DNA of 64,000 nt from an uncultured Verrucomicrobia subdivision 3 bacterium (GTDB lineage: Bacteria > Verrucomicrobiota > Verrucomicrobiia > Limisphaerales > UBA11358), in contig CAIQKM010000108.1 of the NCBI GenBank assembly GCA_903872345.1, positions 1 through 64,000 of the forward strand, in the 5' to 3' direction. The number at the start of each line of letters is the position of its first letter. Position 1 is the first letter of the stretch. Made by a program: the position numbers and the translations under genes. Shown piece after piece: positions 35,125 to 44,413 of the stretch. The notes beneath the pieces were generated by a model. It made no database searches, had not been told where the DNA came from, and saw only the letters and a program-made list of their open reading frames with translations.

Positions 35125-36703
35125 CTGCGGTGGCGGGGTGGGACGGTTTTTCCCGTTGAGCCGATTGGGCGGTCGGCTGATTCGCATTATGCAAGGAACC
35201 GGCGGGATCGGTTTCATCGTAATAATGAATGCCGGTCTCGTGATACTGTTGCAGGAAGGGTTTCAGGCAACCATCAAAGCGGGCGAAATCGCGCGCCTCT
35301 TCGGGAGTCCACGCCATTTCGGACAAGGCAGCCAGCCGCGGCAAGGTCATGAATTCCAAATAGGACGTGGTGGCAATGTGCTCGGTCCAGACACAGCCTT
35401 CCACGCCGAGAATGTGCTGACGCTGCGCGGGCGTGATGGTTTTAGGAATTTCAGGTCCACGATAGACGGCATCCAACGTATTGAACAACTTGCGGCCTTT
35501 GACGGGGTAAGTGAGGTCTTGGGGATAGTCAAAGTAGCATGGCGCACGCGGCGCGAGCACCACGTCATAACCAGCGGCCAGGGCTTGGTCGAGCACTTCG
35601 GGGCGGTCATGCCGCCACCAGAAAATCAGCGTGTTCCTTACCGGTTTGGCGGCGGCCACCTCGTCCCAACCGACGGGAGTGCGGCCATGGTCCTGGATGA
35701 ATGCGGCCATGCGACGGATGAAACTTTGCTCCAACTGCTGCGGGGATTTCAAACCGTCGGCCTGCAATTTTTTGGCGACGGTGGGGTCGGTGTTCCAGAC
35801 GCTGCAATCCACTTCGTCGCCACCGAGGTGAATCCATGGTGAAGGAAAGGTGTCCATGACATCCAGCAGCACATTTTGGAGGAAGTCATAGGTATCGTCG
35901 CGGCCGGGATTGAAAGTGTGGACTCCGCCATCGAGTTGCGGATAGGTGCGGGTGGCGGCGCTGGCGTGGCCGGGCATGTCGATTTCCGGCACCACCACAA
36001 TATGCCGCGCCTGCGCATAGGCAATGATCTGGCGCATGGCTTCGCGGGTGAAATAAGCGGCGGGGGCGTTGGAATCCGAAAAATTACCGCGCGCGCCGGT
36101 GCGGGTGAGTTCCGGATATTTTTGAATCTCCAGACGCCAGGCGGGATCATCGGTCAGATGCAGGTGCAGGCGGTTGAGTTTGTAGCCGGCCAGCCAGTCA
36201 ATTTCACGCTGGATGGTGGGTTGATCAAAAAAATGCCGGCTGACATCCAGCATGAAACCGCGCCAGGCATAGCGCGGGGCGTCGGTAATCTTCACGGCGG
36301 GCACCGTGCGGGTCGAAGCATCAAGGAGTTGCCGCAAGGTCTGGCAGCCATAGAAGGCGCCGGCGGAAGTGGCGGCCCGGATGGTGATACCTTCAGGCGC
36401 AACCTCCAATTGATACGCTTCTTCGGCCAGGCCCTGAGCGCCACGCGTGGTCAGTTCAATCCGATTTTTGGAGGCGGATGCGGTGTTGGTCAGATGCAGG
36501 GTCTCGGACAATGCGGCGGCTTCGCCGGCAAAGGCGTGATCGGCAACCACGGCGGTCTGGTCATTCAGGGCAAACTGGCCGTCCTGCTGCGTGATCCGGG
36601 CGGGCCAGGGAATCAGGTGCAGTTCGGCGGCGGCCACCGCCGGAACGGCGCCGGCCAAAAACACGACCGCCAGCAAATTCAAAATGAGTTTCGTTTTTTT
36701 CAT
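35114..36703 (-). CDS. GH20 beta-N-acetylhexosaminidase
   Basis: A 529-residue exported enzyme with signal peptide (K-K-T-K-L-I-L-N-L-L-A-V-V-F-L-A-G). An N-terminal GH20b domain (residues 20-140) is followed by the catalytic barrel, with the neighbouring pair D296-E297 in H-L-G-G-D-E-V and the W-R-G-F-M-L-D-V-S-R-H entry motif. It removes terminal GlcNAc or GalNAc from oligosaccharides, which fits the sulfatase and PL8 genes nearby. ATG 36703 is favoured by AGGTGG upstream. It is the only minus-strand gene of the locus and diverges from the sensor kinase. Confidence 0.93.
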   Translation of the reverse strand: MKKTKLILNLLAVVFLAGAVPAVAAAELHLIPWPARITQQDGQFALNDQTAVVADHAFAGEAAALSETLHLTNTASASKNRIELTTRGAQGLAEEAYQLEVAPEGITIRAATSAGAFYGCQTLRQLLDASTRTVPAVKITDAPRYAWRGFMLDVSRHFFDQPTIQREIDWLAGYKLNRLHLHLTDDPAWRLEIQKYPELTRTGARGNFSDSNAPAAYFTREAMRQIIAYAQARHIVVVPEIDMPGHASAATRTYPQLDGGVHTFNPGRDDTYDFLQNVLLDVMDTFPSPWIHLGGDEVDCSVWNTDPTVAKKLQADGLKSPQQLEQSFIRRMAAFIQDHGRTPVGWDEVAAAKPVRNTLIFWWRHDRPEVLDQALAAGYDVVLAPRAPCYFDYPQDLTYPVKGRKLFNTLDAVYRGPEIPKTITPAQRQHILGVEGCVWTEHIATTSYLEFMTLPRLAALSEMAWTPEEARDFARFDGCLKPFLQQYHETGIHYYDETDPAGSLHNANQPTAQSAQREKPSHPATAVNN

Positions 36704-36929
36704 CACATCCACCTGCAAATTAAAATCGGTCCATGATGCTTCCCTTTATCCGGAGACCGGCCAGGGGGCGCAATAGCCCGGCGATTTATGCCGGAATTAT
36801 CCCATCTTTACGATTGATTCAAAGGGCATAAAGATGCTCTTAGCCCCGCGCGGTTTATCGCCTACCATGGTGGAAATCCATTCACATATATTGCCCTTGA
36901 ATGCTGCCAAGACTTATGCTGGGATTCAG

Positions 36930-39900
36930 ATGATGTGTTTTCGCCTGCGCCAGATTGCGTTGGCCGGCCTGCTGATGCTGGCCCGGGGAAACCTGCTGCC
37001 GGCGGCGGCGCAGGAGGCGGCCAACCCGGCAACCCCCTTTCTGGTGCGCTCCTGGCAGACGGATCAGGGGCTGCCCAACAACACGGTCAACGCCATCACC
37101 CAAACCCGCGACGGCTATCTCTGGCTGGGAACCGACAACGGGCTGGTACGGTTTGACGGGGTGCATTGCCGGGTGCTGGGGTTGCCGGAAGGGCTGAGCA
37201 GCCTGCAAATCTCGGCGCTGCTGGAAGATCATCTCGGCGCCTTGTGGGTGGGCACGACCGGCGGCGGGCTGAACCGGCTGTTTCATGGCCAAATTGAAAA
37301 CTTCACCATTAAAGACGGACTGGCGGGCAATTCCATCCAGACCGTCTTGGAAGCAACCAACGGCGACATTTGGGTGGCGACCTCGACGGGCCTGAGTCGC
37401 CGGAGCAACGGCCGGTTTGAGGTGATGGGGCATAATCTGGGCCTGGTCTATGATCTGGCGCGCGATCGGCGGGGCAACCTCTGGGCAGCCACCCTGCACA
37501 ATGGTCTGGCATGTTTCCGGGATGACGGTTTTTCAACCAACAACCGGCCGATGGATATTCGTGATTTTAATCCCCGCTGCCTCTTGGTGGACCGCCAGGA
37601 TCGCTTGTGGGTCGGAGCCCGCGAAAAATGCATATACTGTTTGGAAAATGGAACGTGGACCCGCTATGGTACGAATGAAGGGTTCCCGGAAATCGTGTTG
37701 AACCGGCTGGCGGAAACCGCTGATGGCGCGGTTTGGGCGGCCTCGTTAAATGAGGGCGTGTATTATCTGCAAAACGGCCGGTTCAATGCTTTGCGCATGC
37801 AGGACGGCCTGCCGGATGATGCGGTGCTGTCCCTGTTTGCCGATGCCCAATTCCTCTGGGCGGGCAGCCAGTCGGGCGGCCTGAGCCGGATCGGGCCGAA
37901 GCGGCTGTCCGTTTATCATGCGCTGGAAGGTTCCTCCGAATGCCAGTTGCGTTCCCTGACCGAAACCACCAACGGCGATTTGTGGGTGGGCACTTATGGG
38001 CAAGGCATTTACCGGCAACCGGCCGGGCAGGCGGAAATGACGCAGATGACCGGGAAACCTTTTCATGATCACGTGATTGTGGAGGCGATGCTGGGCACTG
38101 CCGATGGCAGCCTGTGGTGGGGTGCCGGGCCGGTGCTGTACCAATGGCGCGACGGCCAGATGCAATTCAAATTTGGCGAAGGCGTCCTGGCCGGGGACCG
38201 GATCTGGTGCTTGTGCGAAGCGCCGGGCGGCGACATGTGGGTGGGAACTTACAACGGCCAGTTGTTGCATTTGGAGCAGGGCAAAGTTTCGGCGCTCAAA
38301 GGCCTGTCCGGCCGGCCGGTAACATCGCTGGCAAGGTCGGCCGACGGCACTTTGTGGATCGGCTCATTGGGCGGCGGGCTGGGCCGGTGGCAAAATAGGA
38401 AACTGACCACCTTGACGACGCGGGACGGATTGCGCAGCAATCTGATCCGCACGCTGCGGCTCGATGCGGAGGGGACCTTATGGATCGGGATGGACGGCGG
38501 CGGACTGGCGCGGTGGTCGCATGAACAACTGGTGAATTTCACTTCGCAGGAGGGTCTGATCGACGACACCATTCTCCAAATTTTGGATGATGACAACGGC
38601 AGCCTGTGGCTGGGTTCCAACCGGGGCATCTACCGGATGTACAAGCGGGGACTGAATGATGTGGCGGAAGGCCGGATGACCGGTGTGCATACGCTGGTGT
38701 TTGGCCGTTCAGACGGGATGCCCTCGGAGGCCTGCGTGGGCAATTTCGGGGCGGCCTTGAAAACGCAGGCGGGGCAGCTTTGCTTTTCCACCGCCAAAGG
38801 CATCGTGGTGATTGATCCCCGGCATCAGGTGAACAATACCGTGCCGCCCACCGTGCTGATGGAAGATGTTTACCTGGATGGCCGGGGGCTGACCAACCGG
38901 CCGGCCGGTCCGCCGGCTTCCCCCCTGACCGCCCTGGCTTCGGCGATTGATTTTCCGGGCGGGGCCGGACTGCAAATTCCACCGGGCCGGCACAGTTTTG
39001 AATTTCATTACACGGCGCTGAGTTTTGACGCCCCGGAAAAGATCCAGTTTAAATACCAGCTCGCCGGACTGGATTCGCACTGGATTGAAGCGGGGAATAT
39101 CCGGGTGGCGCATTATGGTTACGTGCCGCCGGGCAGCTACCGCTTCCGCGTGCTGGCCAGCAATGGCAACGGCCAATGGAATGAGACCGGGGCGGAAATC
39201 TCGTTCACCGTGCTGCCCTATTTCTGGCAGATGGCCTGGTTTGAGTTGCTGCTGGCGCTGGCGGGGTTGGGGCTGTTCGCCGGCGGCATCCGGTATGTGG
39301 AACGCCGCCGGTACCGGGCGCGACTCAAACGCCTCGAACGGGAACGGGCGATGACCACCGAGCGCGAGCGCATCGCCTGCGATTTGCACGATGAACTGGG
39401 GTCGAGCCTCAATTACATTTCCATGTCGGTAAGCGATCTGGGCCGGTCACGCGGCGGGGACGCGGAACAATTGAAGGCGCGGTTGGAAAAGGTTTCGGCG
39501 TTTGCGGTGCGCACCGCCCGGTCGCTGGATGAAATCGTCTGGGCGGTGAATCCGCAAAACGATTCGCTGCGCAGCCTGGTGGAATATCTCACGCAGCTCG
39601 CCCGCGAACTGTTTGAAGACACGGGCATCCGCTGCCGCTTTCAAATTCAGGAGGATCTGCCGGCGCTGCCGCTGCCGCCGGAGATGCGGCATCATCTGTT
39701 CCTGACGGTGAAAGAGGCGCTGAACAATGCTTTGAAACATGCCCAACCCACGGAAATCGTGCTGGGGGCGAACACGGCCGGGCGGCAGATGGAGATTTTC
39801 ATCCAGGACAATGGCGCTGGCTTTGATGCCGCCGCCGTGGCGGCGGGCAGTGAACGTAACGGATTAAAAAACATGCGCCGCCGCATTGAAAAGCTCGGCG

Positions 39901-40004
39901 GCCGGCTGTCGGTGGACACCAAACCCGGCGGCGGCACGACTATCCGGTTGACAGTGAGTTACCCCACCGGCTACAAACCTGAGAGTCCTGAAAGTACCAA
40001 ATGA
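36930..40004 (+). CDS. Reg_prop beta-propeller sensor histidine kinase
   Basis: A 1024-residue sensor has a signal peptide (A-L-A-G-L-L-M-L-A-R-G-N), then about twelve Reg_prop blades (G-Y-L-W-L-G-T-D-N-G-L and many W-V/I-G variants), and a Y_Y_Y domain (Y-Q-L-A-G-L-D-S-H-W-I-E). One transmembrane segment near residue 770 precedes a HisKA_3 domain with phospho-acceptor H820 (D-L-H-D-E-L-G-S) and a HATPase domain (N-N-A-L-K-H, D-N-G-A-G-F-D). This is the architecture of bacterial sensors of polysaccharide breakdown products. ATG 36930 is preferred because it begins the signal peptide. The response regulator overlaps by ATGA, so the two form one system and may control the locus. Confidence 0.92.
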   Translation: MMCFRLRQIALAGLLMLARGNLLPAAAQEAANPATPFLVRSWQTDQGLPNNTVNAITQTRDGYLWLGTDNGLVRFDGVHCRVLGLPEGLSSLQISALLEDHLGALWVGTTGGGLNRLFHGQIENFTIKDGLAGNSIQTVLEATNGDIWVATSTGLSRRSNGRFEVMGHNLGLVYDLARDRRGNLWAATLHNGLACFRDDGFSTNNRPMDIRDFNPRCLLVDRQDRLWVGAREKCIYCLENGTWTRYGTNEGFPEIVLNRLAETADGAVWAASLNEGVYYLQNGRFNALRMQDGLPDDAVLSLFADAQFLWAGSQSGGLSRIGPKRLSVYHALEGSSECQLRSLTETTNGDLWVGTYGQGIYRQPAGQAEMTQMTGKPFHDHVIVEAMLGTADGSLWWGAGPVLYQWRDGQMQFKFGEGVLAGDRIWCLCEAPGGDMWVGTYNGQLLHLEQGKVSALKGLSGRPVTSLARSADGTLWIGSLGGGLGRWQNRKLTTLTTRDGLRSNLIRTLRLDAEGTLWIGMDGGGLARWSHEQLVNFTSQEGLIDDTILQILDDDNGSLWLGSNRGIYRMYKRGLNDVAEGRMTGVHTLVFGRSDGMPSEACVGNFGAALKTQAGQLCFSTAKGIVVIDPRHQVNNTVPPTVLMEDVYLDGRGLTNRPAGPPASPLTALASAIDFPGGAGLQIPPGRHSFEFHYTALSFDAPEKIQFKYQLAGLDSHWIEAGNIRVAHYGYVPPGSYRFRVLASNGNGQWNETGAEISFTVLPYFWQMAWFELLLALAGLGLFAGGIRYVERRRYRARLKRLERERAMTTERERIACDLHDELGSSLNYISMSVSDLGRSRGGDAEQLKARLEKVSAFAVRTARSLDEIVWAVNPQNDSLRSLVEYLTQLARELFEDTGIRCRFQIQEDLPALPLPPEMRHHLFLTVKEALNNALKHAQPTEIVLGANTAGRQMEIFIQDNGAGFDAAAVAAGSERNGLKNMRRRIEKLGGRLSVDTKPGGGTTIRLTVSYPTGYKPESPESTK

Positions 40005-40636
40005 GCAAAACCATCAAAATCGCCATCGTCGAAGATCATGAAGAGTTCCGCAGCAAGTTGACGGAGCTCCTCGGCGAAGCGACCGAATTGAATCTGGTGG
40101 GCACTTTCAAGGATGGTCCGGCGGCGCTCAAAGGCATTCCCCAAGTAAAGCCGGATGTGGTGGTGATGGATATCCAGCTCCCGGGCGTCGATGGCGTGGA
40201 ATGCGTACGCGAACTTAAAGCGGCGATGCCGGCCACGAATTTTCTGATGCTGACGGCGTATGAAGACAGCGACCGGCTGTTCGAATCGCTCAAGGCCGGC
40301 GCCGGTGGTTATCTACTGAAGCGAACCTCCTCGGTGCGATTGTTGCAGGCCATTCAAGAACTGCACGCCGGCGGGTCACCGATGACCCCGCAGATTGCGC
40401 GGCGCGTGGTGCAGTTTTTTTCCGGGCCCGCCAAAAGTTCGCCGTCCGGCATGGAGGATCTGACGGCCGGCCAAAAGAAATTTCTCGAGGAACTGGCGCA
40501 GGGTTACAGCTACAAGGAAATCGCCGACCACCTGGGCATCACCGTACACGGCGTGCGAAACTACATCCGCAAGATTTACGAAAAACTGCACGTCCACTCG
40601 AAGGTGGAGGCGATTAACAAGTATCTCGGGCGATAA
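40001..40636 (+). CDS. NarL/LuxR-type response regulator
   Basis: A 211-residue regulator. The receiver domain has E11-D12, phospho-acceptor D57 (V-V-M-D-I-Q-L-P-G) and the conserved T and K later in the domain. The C-terminal LuxR-type helix-turn-helix includes G-Y-S-Y-K-E-I-A-D-H-L-G-I-T-V-H-G-V-R-N-Y-I-R-K-I-Y-E-K-L. It is translationally coupled to the kinase and should be phosphorylated by it. Likely targets are the polysaccharide genes nearby. The stop is 9 bases from the end of the convergent kinase-peptidase gene. Confidence 0.94.
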   Translation: MSKTIKIAIVEDHEEFRSKLTELLGEATELNLVGTFKDGPAALKGIPQVKPDVVVMDIQLPGVDGVECVRELKAAMPATNFLMLTAYEDSDRLFESLKAGAGGYLLKRTSSVRLLQAIQELHAGGSPMTPQIARRVVQFFSGPAKSSPSGMEDLTAGQKKFLEELAQGYSYKEIADHLGITVHGVRNYIRKIYEKLHVHSKVEAINKYLGR

Positions 40637-40645
40637 CCGTTCAGC

Positions 40646-43489
40646 CTACTTGATATAGTACCCGGCAGATTTCCAACTGCCATCCGCTTCCTGCATGAAG
40701 GTGACGGTTTCTACGGTGGACGTCGCATGTTCAAAGGACGTTCCAAACTGGATCAGCACATATTCACCGGCGGGTGCGCCGGGCAAATTATGCAGTTGTC
40801 TGGCTGATTTCAAAGTGCGCGTCTGTAGCGAACCCAGCGGCGGACGGACGCTTTTTATGGCGGCGGTCCAATCCGATTCGCCGACCCCGGCCTGGAATGC
40901 GGTGCCGGCGGCTTGCCAGCTTTCGGCATAGCGGCCGGCATCTATCAATGCCAGCCAGGTTTGGGCCTCGACCACCACGGTTTTCTCCACCTCCGTAAGC
41001 TCGTTGCGATTGGTTTCCGTGCCGGGTGAGACAAGATATCCCGCAACTTTCCAACTGCCGTCGGTTTCGCGCGAACACACGACGGTTTCCAACGCCGGAG
41101 AAAAACTGGCAAAGGCGCTGTTGAATGTGGTCACATAACCGTCACCGGCGGGCAGGCCGGGATAATTGGTGGCGACCCGGCTGGATTGGAGTTTGCGTGA
41201 CTGCACACTTCCCAATGACTGAACGGTTTGCTTTGCCTTGGCGACCCAGTCGGCCTGGGGAATGGCTTGGTGAAAGCTCGTGGATGCGGTCTCCCACGTT
41301 TTGACATAATCACCGTGATCCATCAGGGACAGCCAGGCGGTCACCGCCGCCGTAACCATATCGGCAACAGTGTTTGTTGAGTCGGTCACAACCGGGGCGG
41401 GTTGAACAATGATGTGGTCATTGCGCCGCACAAAGAAGGGTGACTGCGCAAGCGCGTGACCGGCGCGCATGACGGTGGCGTTCTGAAACAGGATCGGCCA
41501 GGTTTTCACAGGAGTGAGCATAAACTTGGGCTGATTCTGGACTTGGAGATGGAGATGAGGGTGGCTCGTATTACCGGAATGACCACACTTGGCCACCGGC
41601 TGACCGGTGTGCAGGGTTTCGCCGAGGGTTACGAGCACGCTGCCCTTTTGCAAGTGCGCCATGACCACGTAATGTCCCTGCCCAATATCGATGACGAGGT
41701 GGTTGCCGGCGATATGTTCGAGGTCGGTTTGCCCGATGGGACTGTCTGCCAAATCGCCGACCACTTCGGTGACCTTGCCGGCGGCCGGGGCATAGAGTGT
41801 TTCACCCCATGACGGATAGGACGTGAGCTGGCCGGGGTTGCCGGTGCGCTCCTGGCCATTCACAATGCGCTCGATGTCCAGGGCATCCCGCTGATTGCTG
41901 AAATGGTAGTGGGCGTTGACCAGGGGACTGCGACCGCCGTGAACCACCACCCATTCGCCGCAGAAAGGCGCGGACAGGACCACGCCATCCACTTTGGCTT
42001 CCGGCCAGTAAATCCGCACCAGTTGCGTGGCCATAAAAATGGCACCGGCCGCGAAAACAAAATTGGTGGCGACATAAACACGTTTGCCCGGCAGCAGTTC
42101 CACCAACAACAGCGCGATGACGGCGCCCCAGTACAACAGGTGCATGGTGGTGTATTCACCCGGGGAAAATTGCACGGGGACCAGACACGCTCCCAGCACC
42201 AACGCCGCGAGCAACCAAAATGTCCAGCGAATCAATAGCTGCGCACGTTGTTTGCCCATTCCCGGCGCGAAGAGGTTGCGCCAAAAATTCAATTCCAGCG
42301 AACCGGTCACACTGCGTCCCGCCGCCAGCATGATGAGGGCTGGCACCATGAACAGGACGTAAAAGTACAGGACGTTGAAGAAGATTTCCGTCTCGTACGC
42401 CAGCCAGCCGGTGAAGGCGAGCAAACCGGCCAGCACCACGTTGGCCAACGTGAGCAGAATGTTTTGAAAGCGGGAAAGTTTGGGCGGCACCGGAACAACT
42501 GCACGTTGACCGGGTGTTTTTCCCGGGCGGCCGGCGATGGTTTCCACCTCGGTCTTGAACGTGCTGGCCTGCTGGTAGCGGAGTTCGGGTTGGTTTTCCA
42601 AGGCGCGCAGAACCACTTCATCCAGCCGCACATCCACCTGAACTTTGCGGGAGGGCAGCTCGATTTTTTTGCCGGGCAGTTCGCCGGTGAGCATTTCGTA
42701 AAACACCACGCCGAGCGAATAAATGTCGGCCCGGCTGTCCACGCGCTGCGGGTCGGTACGCTGTTCCGGGGCGCTGTAGCCCGGAGTGCCCACAGCGTTT
42801 TGCGTGGCATCGGCGGCGGGGGCCGGCGCGCCGGCGATTTCGTTTCCCGGGCCGGCGCCCAGCATTTTGGCGATGCCGAAATCGGCGATTTTGACGCGGC
42901 CGGTCTTGTCGAGCAGCAGGTTCTCGGGCTTGATGTCGCGATGCACAATGCCGCGGTCATGGGCAAATTGCAGGGCGTCGCAAAGCGTCGGGACAATGGC
43001 CAGCGCCTCCTCGGGCGTGAATTTGCGGGCGCGCAACAACTGCCGGAGATTCGCGCCATCCACAAATTCCATCAGCAGAAAATAAAAGCCGCCGGCCTGG
43101 CCGAAATCGTGAATCGTAACGATGTTCGGGTGATTCAACGCGGCGAGCGCCTGGGCCTCCCGCGTGAAGCGTTCGGCAAACTTGGGGTCGTTGACGCGTT
43201 CGGGAGCCAACAGTTTGAGGGCCACCAAACGGTTGAGGGTTCTCTGGCGAGCCTGGTACACCACCCCCATGCCGCCGCGACCGAGCAGTTCAAGAATTTC
43301 CAACTGAGGGAAAAACGGGGCGATTTGTTCCGGGGTCAGCGGCGCCTGCGCGGGAGCGGCATCGCCAGTGCAGGCGGTTTCCGTTTGCAAATTGAGCGCC
43401 ATCAGACAGCGCGGGCACAGCCCGGCGGGCGCGCGTTCCGTCAGCGGCGCGCCACATTGCGGACATTTGATCGAGGACTCGTTGCTCAT
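40646..43489 (-). CDS. Ser/Thr kinase fused to an M23 peptidase and two DUF4019 domains
   Basis: A 947-residue multidomain membrane protein. An N-terminal zinc-ribbon (C-P-Q-C ... C-P-R-C) is followed by a Hanks-type kinase (about 68-310) with G-R-G-G-M-G, V-A-L-K near 90, H-R-D-I-K-P-E-N near 181, D-F-G-I-A-K and S-A-P-E-Q. Several transmembrane segments follow (about 340-500), then an M23/LytM-like domain (about 520-650) with a H-L-Q-K-G stretch and the H-P-H-L-H-L metal motif. Two tandem DUF4019 domains end the protein (W-L-S-L-M-D ... and W-L-A-L-I-D ..., both closing D-G-S-W-K). Kinase motifs look complete. The neighbouring upstream sigma factor is probably cotranscribed and could be its partner. 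The order suggests a kinase inside and a peptidase and DUF4019 outside the membrane. Confidence 0.85.
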   Translation of the reverse strand: MSNESSIKCPQCGAPLTERAPAGLCPRCLMALNLQTETACTGDAAPAQAPLTPEQIAPFFPQLEILELLGRGGMGVVYQARQRTLNRLVALKLLAPERVNDPKFAERFTREAQALAALNHPNIVTIHDFGQAGGFYFLLMEFVDGANLRQLLRARKFTPEEALAIVPTLCDALQFAHDRGIVHRDIKPENLLLDKTGRVKIADFGIAKMLGAGPGNEIAGAPAPAADATQNAVGTPGYSAPEQRTDPQRVDSRADIYSLGVVFYEMLTGELPGKKIELPSRKVQVDVRLDEVVLRALENQPELRYQQASTFKTEVETIAGRPGKTPGQRAVVPVPPKLSRFQNILLTLANVVLAGLLAFTGWLAYETEIFFNVLYFYVLFMVPALIMLAAGRSVTGSLELNFWRNLFAPGMGKQRAQLLIRWTFWLLAALVLGACLVPVQFSPGEYTTMHLLYWGAVIALLLVELLPGKRVYVATNFVFAAGAIFMATQLVRIYWPEAKVDGVVLSAPFCGEWVVVHGGRSPLVNAHYHFSNQRDALDIERIVNGQERTGNPGQLTSYPSWGETLYAPAAGKVTEVVGDLADSPIGQTDLEHIAGNHLVIDIGQGHYVVMAHLQKGSVLVTLGETLHTGQPVAKCGHSGNTSHPHLHLQVQNQPKFMLTPVKTWPILFQNATVMRAGHALAQSPFFVRRNDHIIVQPAPVVTDSTNTVADMVTAAVTAWLSLMDHGDYVKTWETASTSFHQAIPQADWVAKAKQTVQSLGSVQSRKLQSSRVATNYPGLPAGDGYVTTFNSAFASFSPALETVVCSRETDGSWKVAGYLVSPGTETNRNELTEVEKTVVVEAQTWLALIDAGRYAESWQAAGTAFQAGVGESDWTAAIKSVRPPLGSLQTRTLKSARQLHNLPGAPAGEYVLIQFGTSFEHATSTVETVTFMQEADGSWKSAGYYIK

Positions 43490-43535
43490 GCACGTTACTT
43501 ACCGGTTTGGGACGGATTGTTACCTGAATATTGTC

Positions 43536-44276
43536 CTACCCTCCGGCCAGCGCGGCGGCGAGATGGCGCAATTCGGCGTCCAAATCGGCACCGTCCGCCA
43601 GGGTCTGGGATATTTCCTCGCGATAGATTTCGCGGAACCGCTTCCGCAAACGGTGTACGGCCACGCGGGCGGCCCCTTCATTCACACCGAGTTGTTGCGC
43701 CACGCCAGCGTAGTCAATCGCCCCGCGTTCCGCCATGAGGCATTGTTTGAGGATGTCAAAGTCTGCGCCCCGCCCGGCGGCCTGGAACTCCGCCTGCAAG
43801 CGTTTGACCGTCAGATCGAGCAGGGTCAGGGCCCATTGCTGATCGTAGGTTTCATCCGGGGCGAGGGCCTGCGGGTCGGCGGCCAGGCGGGTTTCGGCCA
43901 GCGTGGTATCGAAGGGCACACACGCCTGGCCGCCGCCCCGGCGCTGCGCGGAATGGCGACGCCATTCCTTGTTCATGAAATGTTTCAGCGCCACGATCAG
44001 GTAGGCGCGCAGCTTGCCTTTTTCCGGATCGGCGGCATCGAGCCAGCGTTTCTCGAGGAGCCGGCAGAAAAATTCCTGCGTGAGATCCTGGGCGTCCGGA
44101 GGCGACTGGCCGCAGCGACGGACGTAGGCATAGAGCGGATACCAGTAGTCGCGGCAGATGGTTTCCAGCGCCGCCGCCGAGGCGGGCGACGTCGTTTGCC
44201 GCGCGGCCAACACCACCGACCACCGGGTGTTCGGAAACAGGCGCGGCCCTTCGCTGGAGGCTTCCCGGCGGCTCAT
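43536..44276 (-). CDS. ECF-like RNA polymerase sigma factor
   Basis: A 246-residue sigma-70-like regulator. The sigma2 region is Y-W-Y-P-L-Y-A-Y-V-R-R ... D-A-Q-D-L-T-Q-E-F-F, and the sigma4-like helix-turn-helix near the C-terminus includes Y-A-G-V-A-Q-Q-L-G-V-N-E-G-A-A-R-V-A-V-H-R-L-R-K-R. Such factors next to Ser/Thr kinases are common in this phylum and are regulated by phosphorylation, by inference. Its stop lies 46 bases upstream of the kinase start in the same direction. The start at 44276 (M-S-R-R-E) removes an upstream stretch that looks non-coding; the frame is open to 44384. Confidence 0.85.
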   Translation of the reverse strand: MSRREASSEGPRLFPNTRWSVVLAARQTTSPASAAALETICRDYWYPLYAYVRRCGQSPPDAQDLTQEFFCRLLEKRWLDAADPEKGKLRAYLIVALKHFMNKEWRRHSAQRRGGGQACVPFDTTLAETRLAADPQALAPDETYDQQWALTLLDLTVKRLQAEFQAAGRGADFDILKQCLMAERGAIDYAGVAQQLGVNEGAARVAVHRLRKRFREIYREEISQTLADGADLDAELRHLAAALAGG

Positions 44277-44413
44277 GCGGATAACATATCCCTCTGAATG
44301 ACCGGAAACGAGGGCGTTGTTACGGGAAATTTTTCCCCCGTCATCGAGCCAAGCGATATGGGCCGAAACATTTTCAATTATCACCCGGCGGCGAAAAGGC
44401 GTATAAGAGAAAC

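Noticed and set aside
42248-43738. 496-codon plus-strand frame opposite the kinase gene
   Set aside because: It is a shadow of the kinase and sigma genes, without motifs or start signals.
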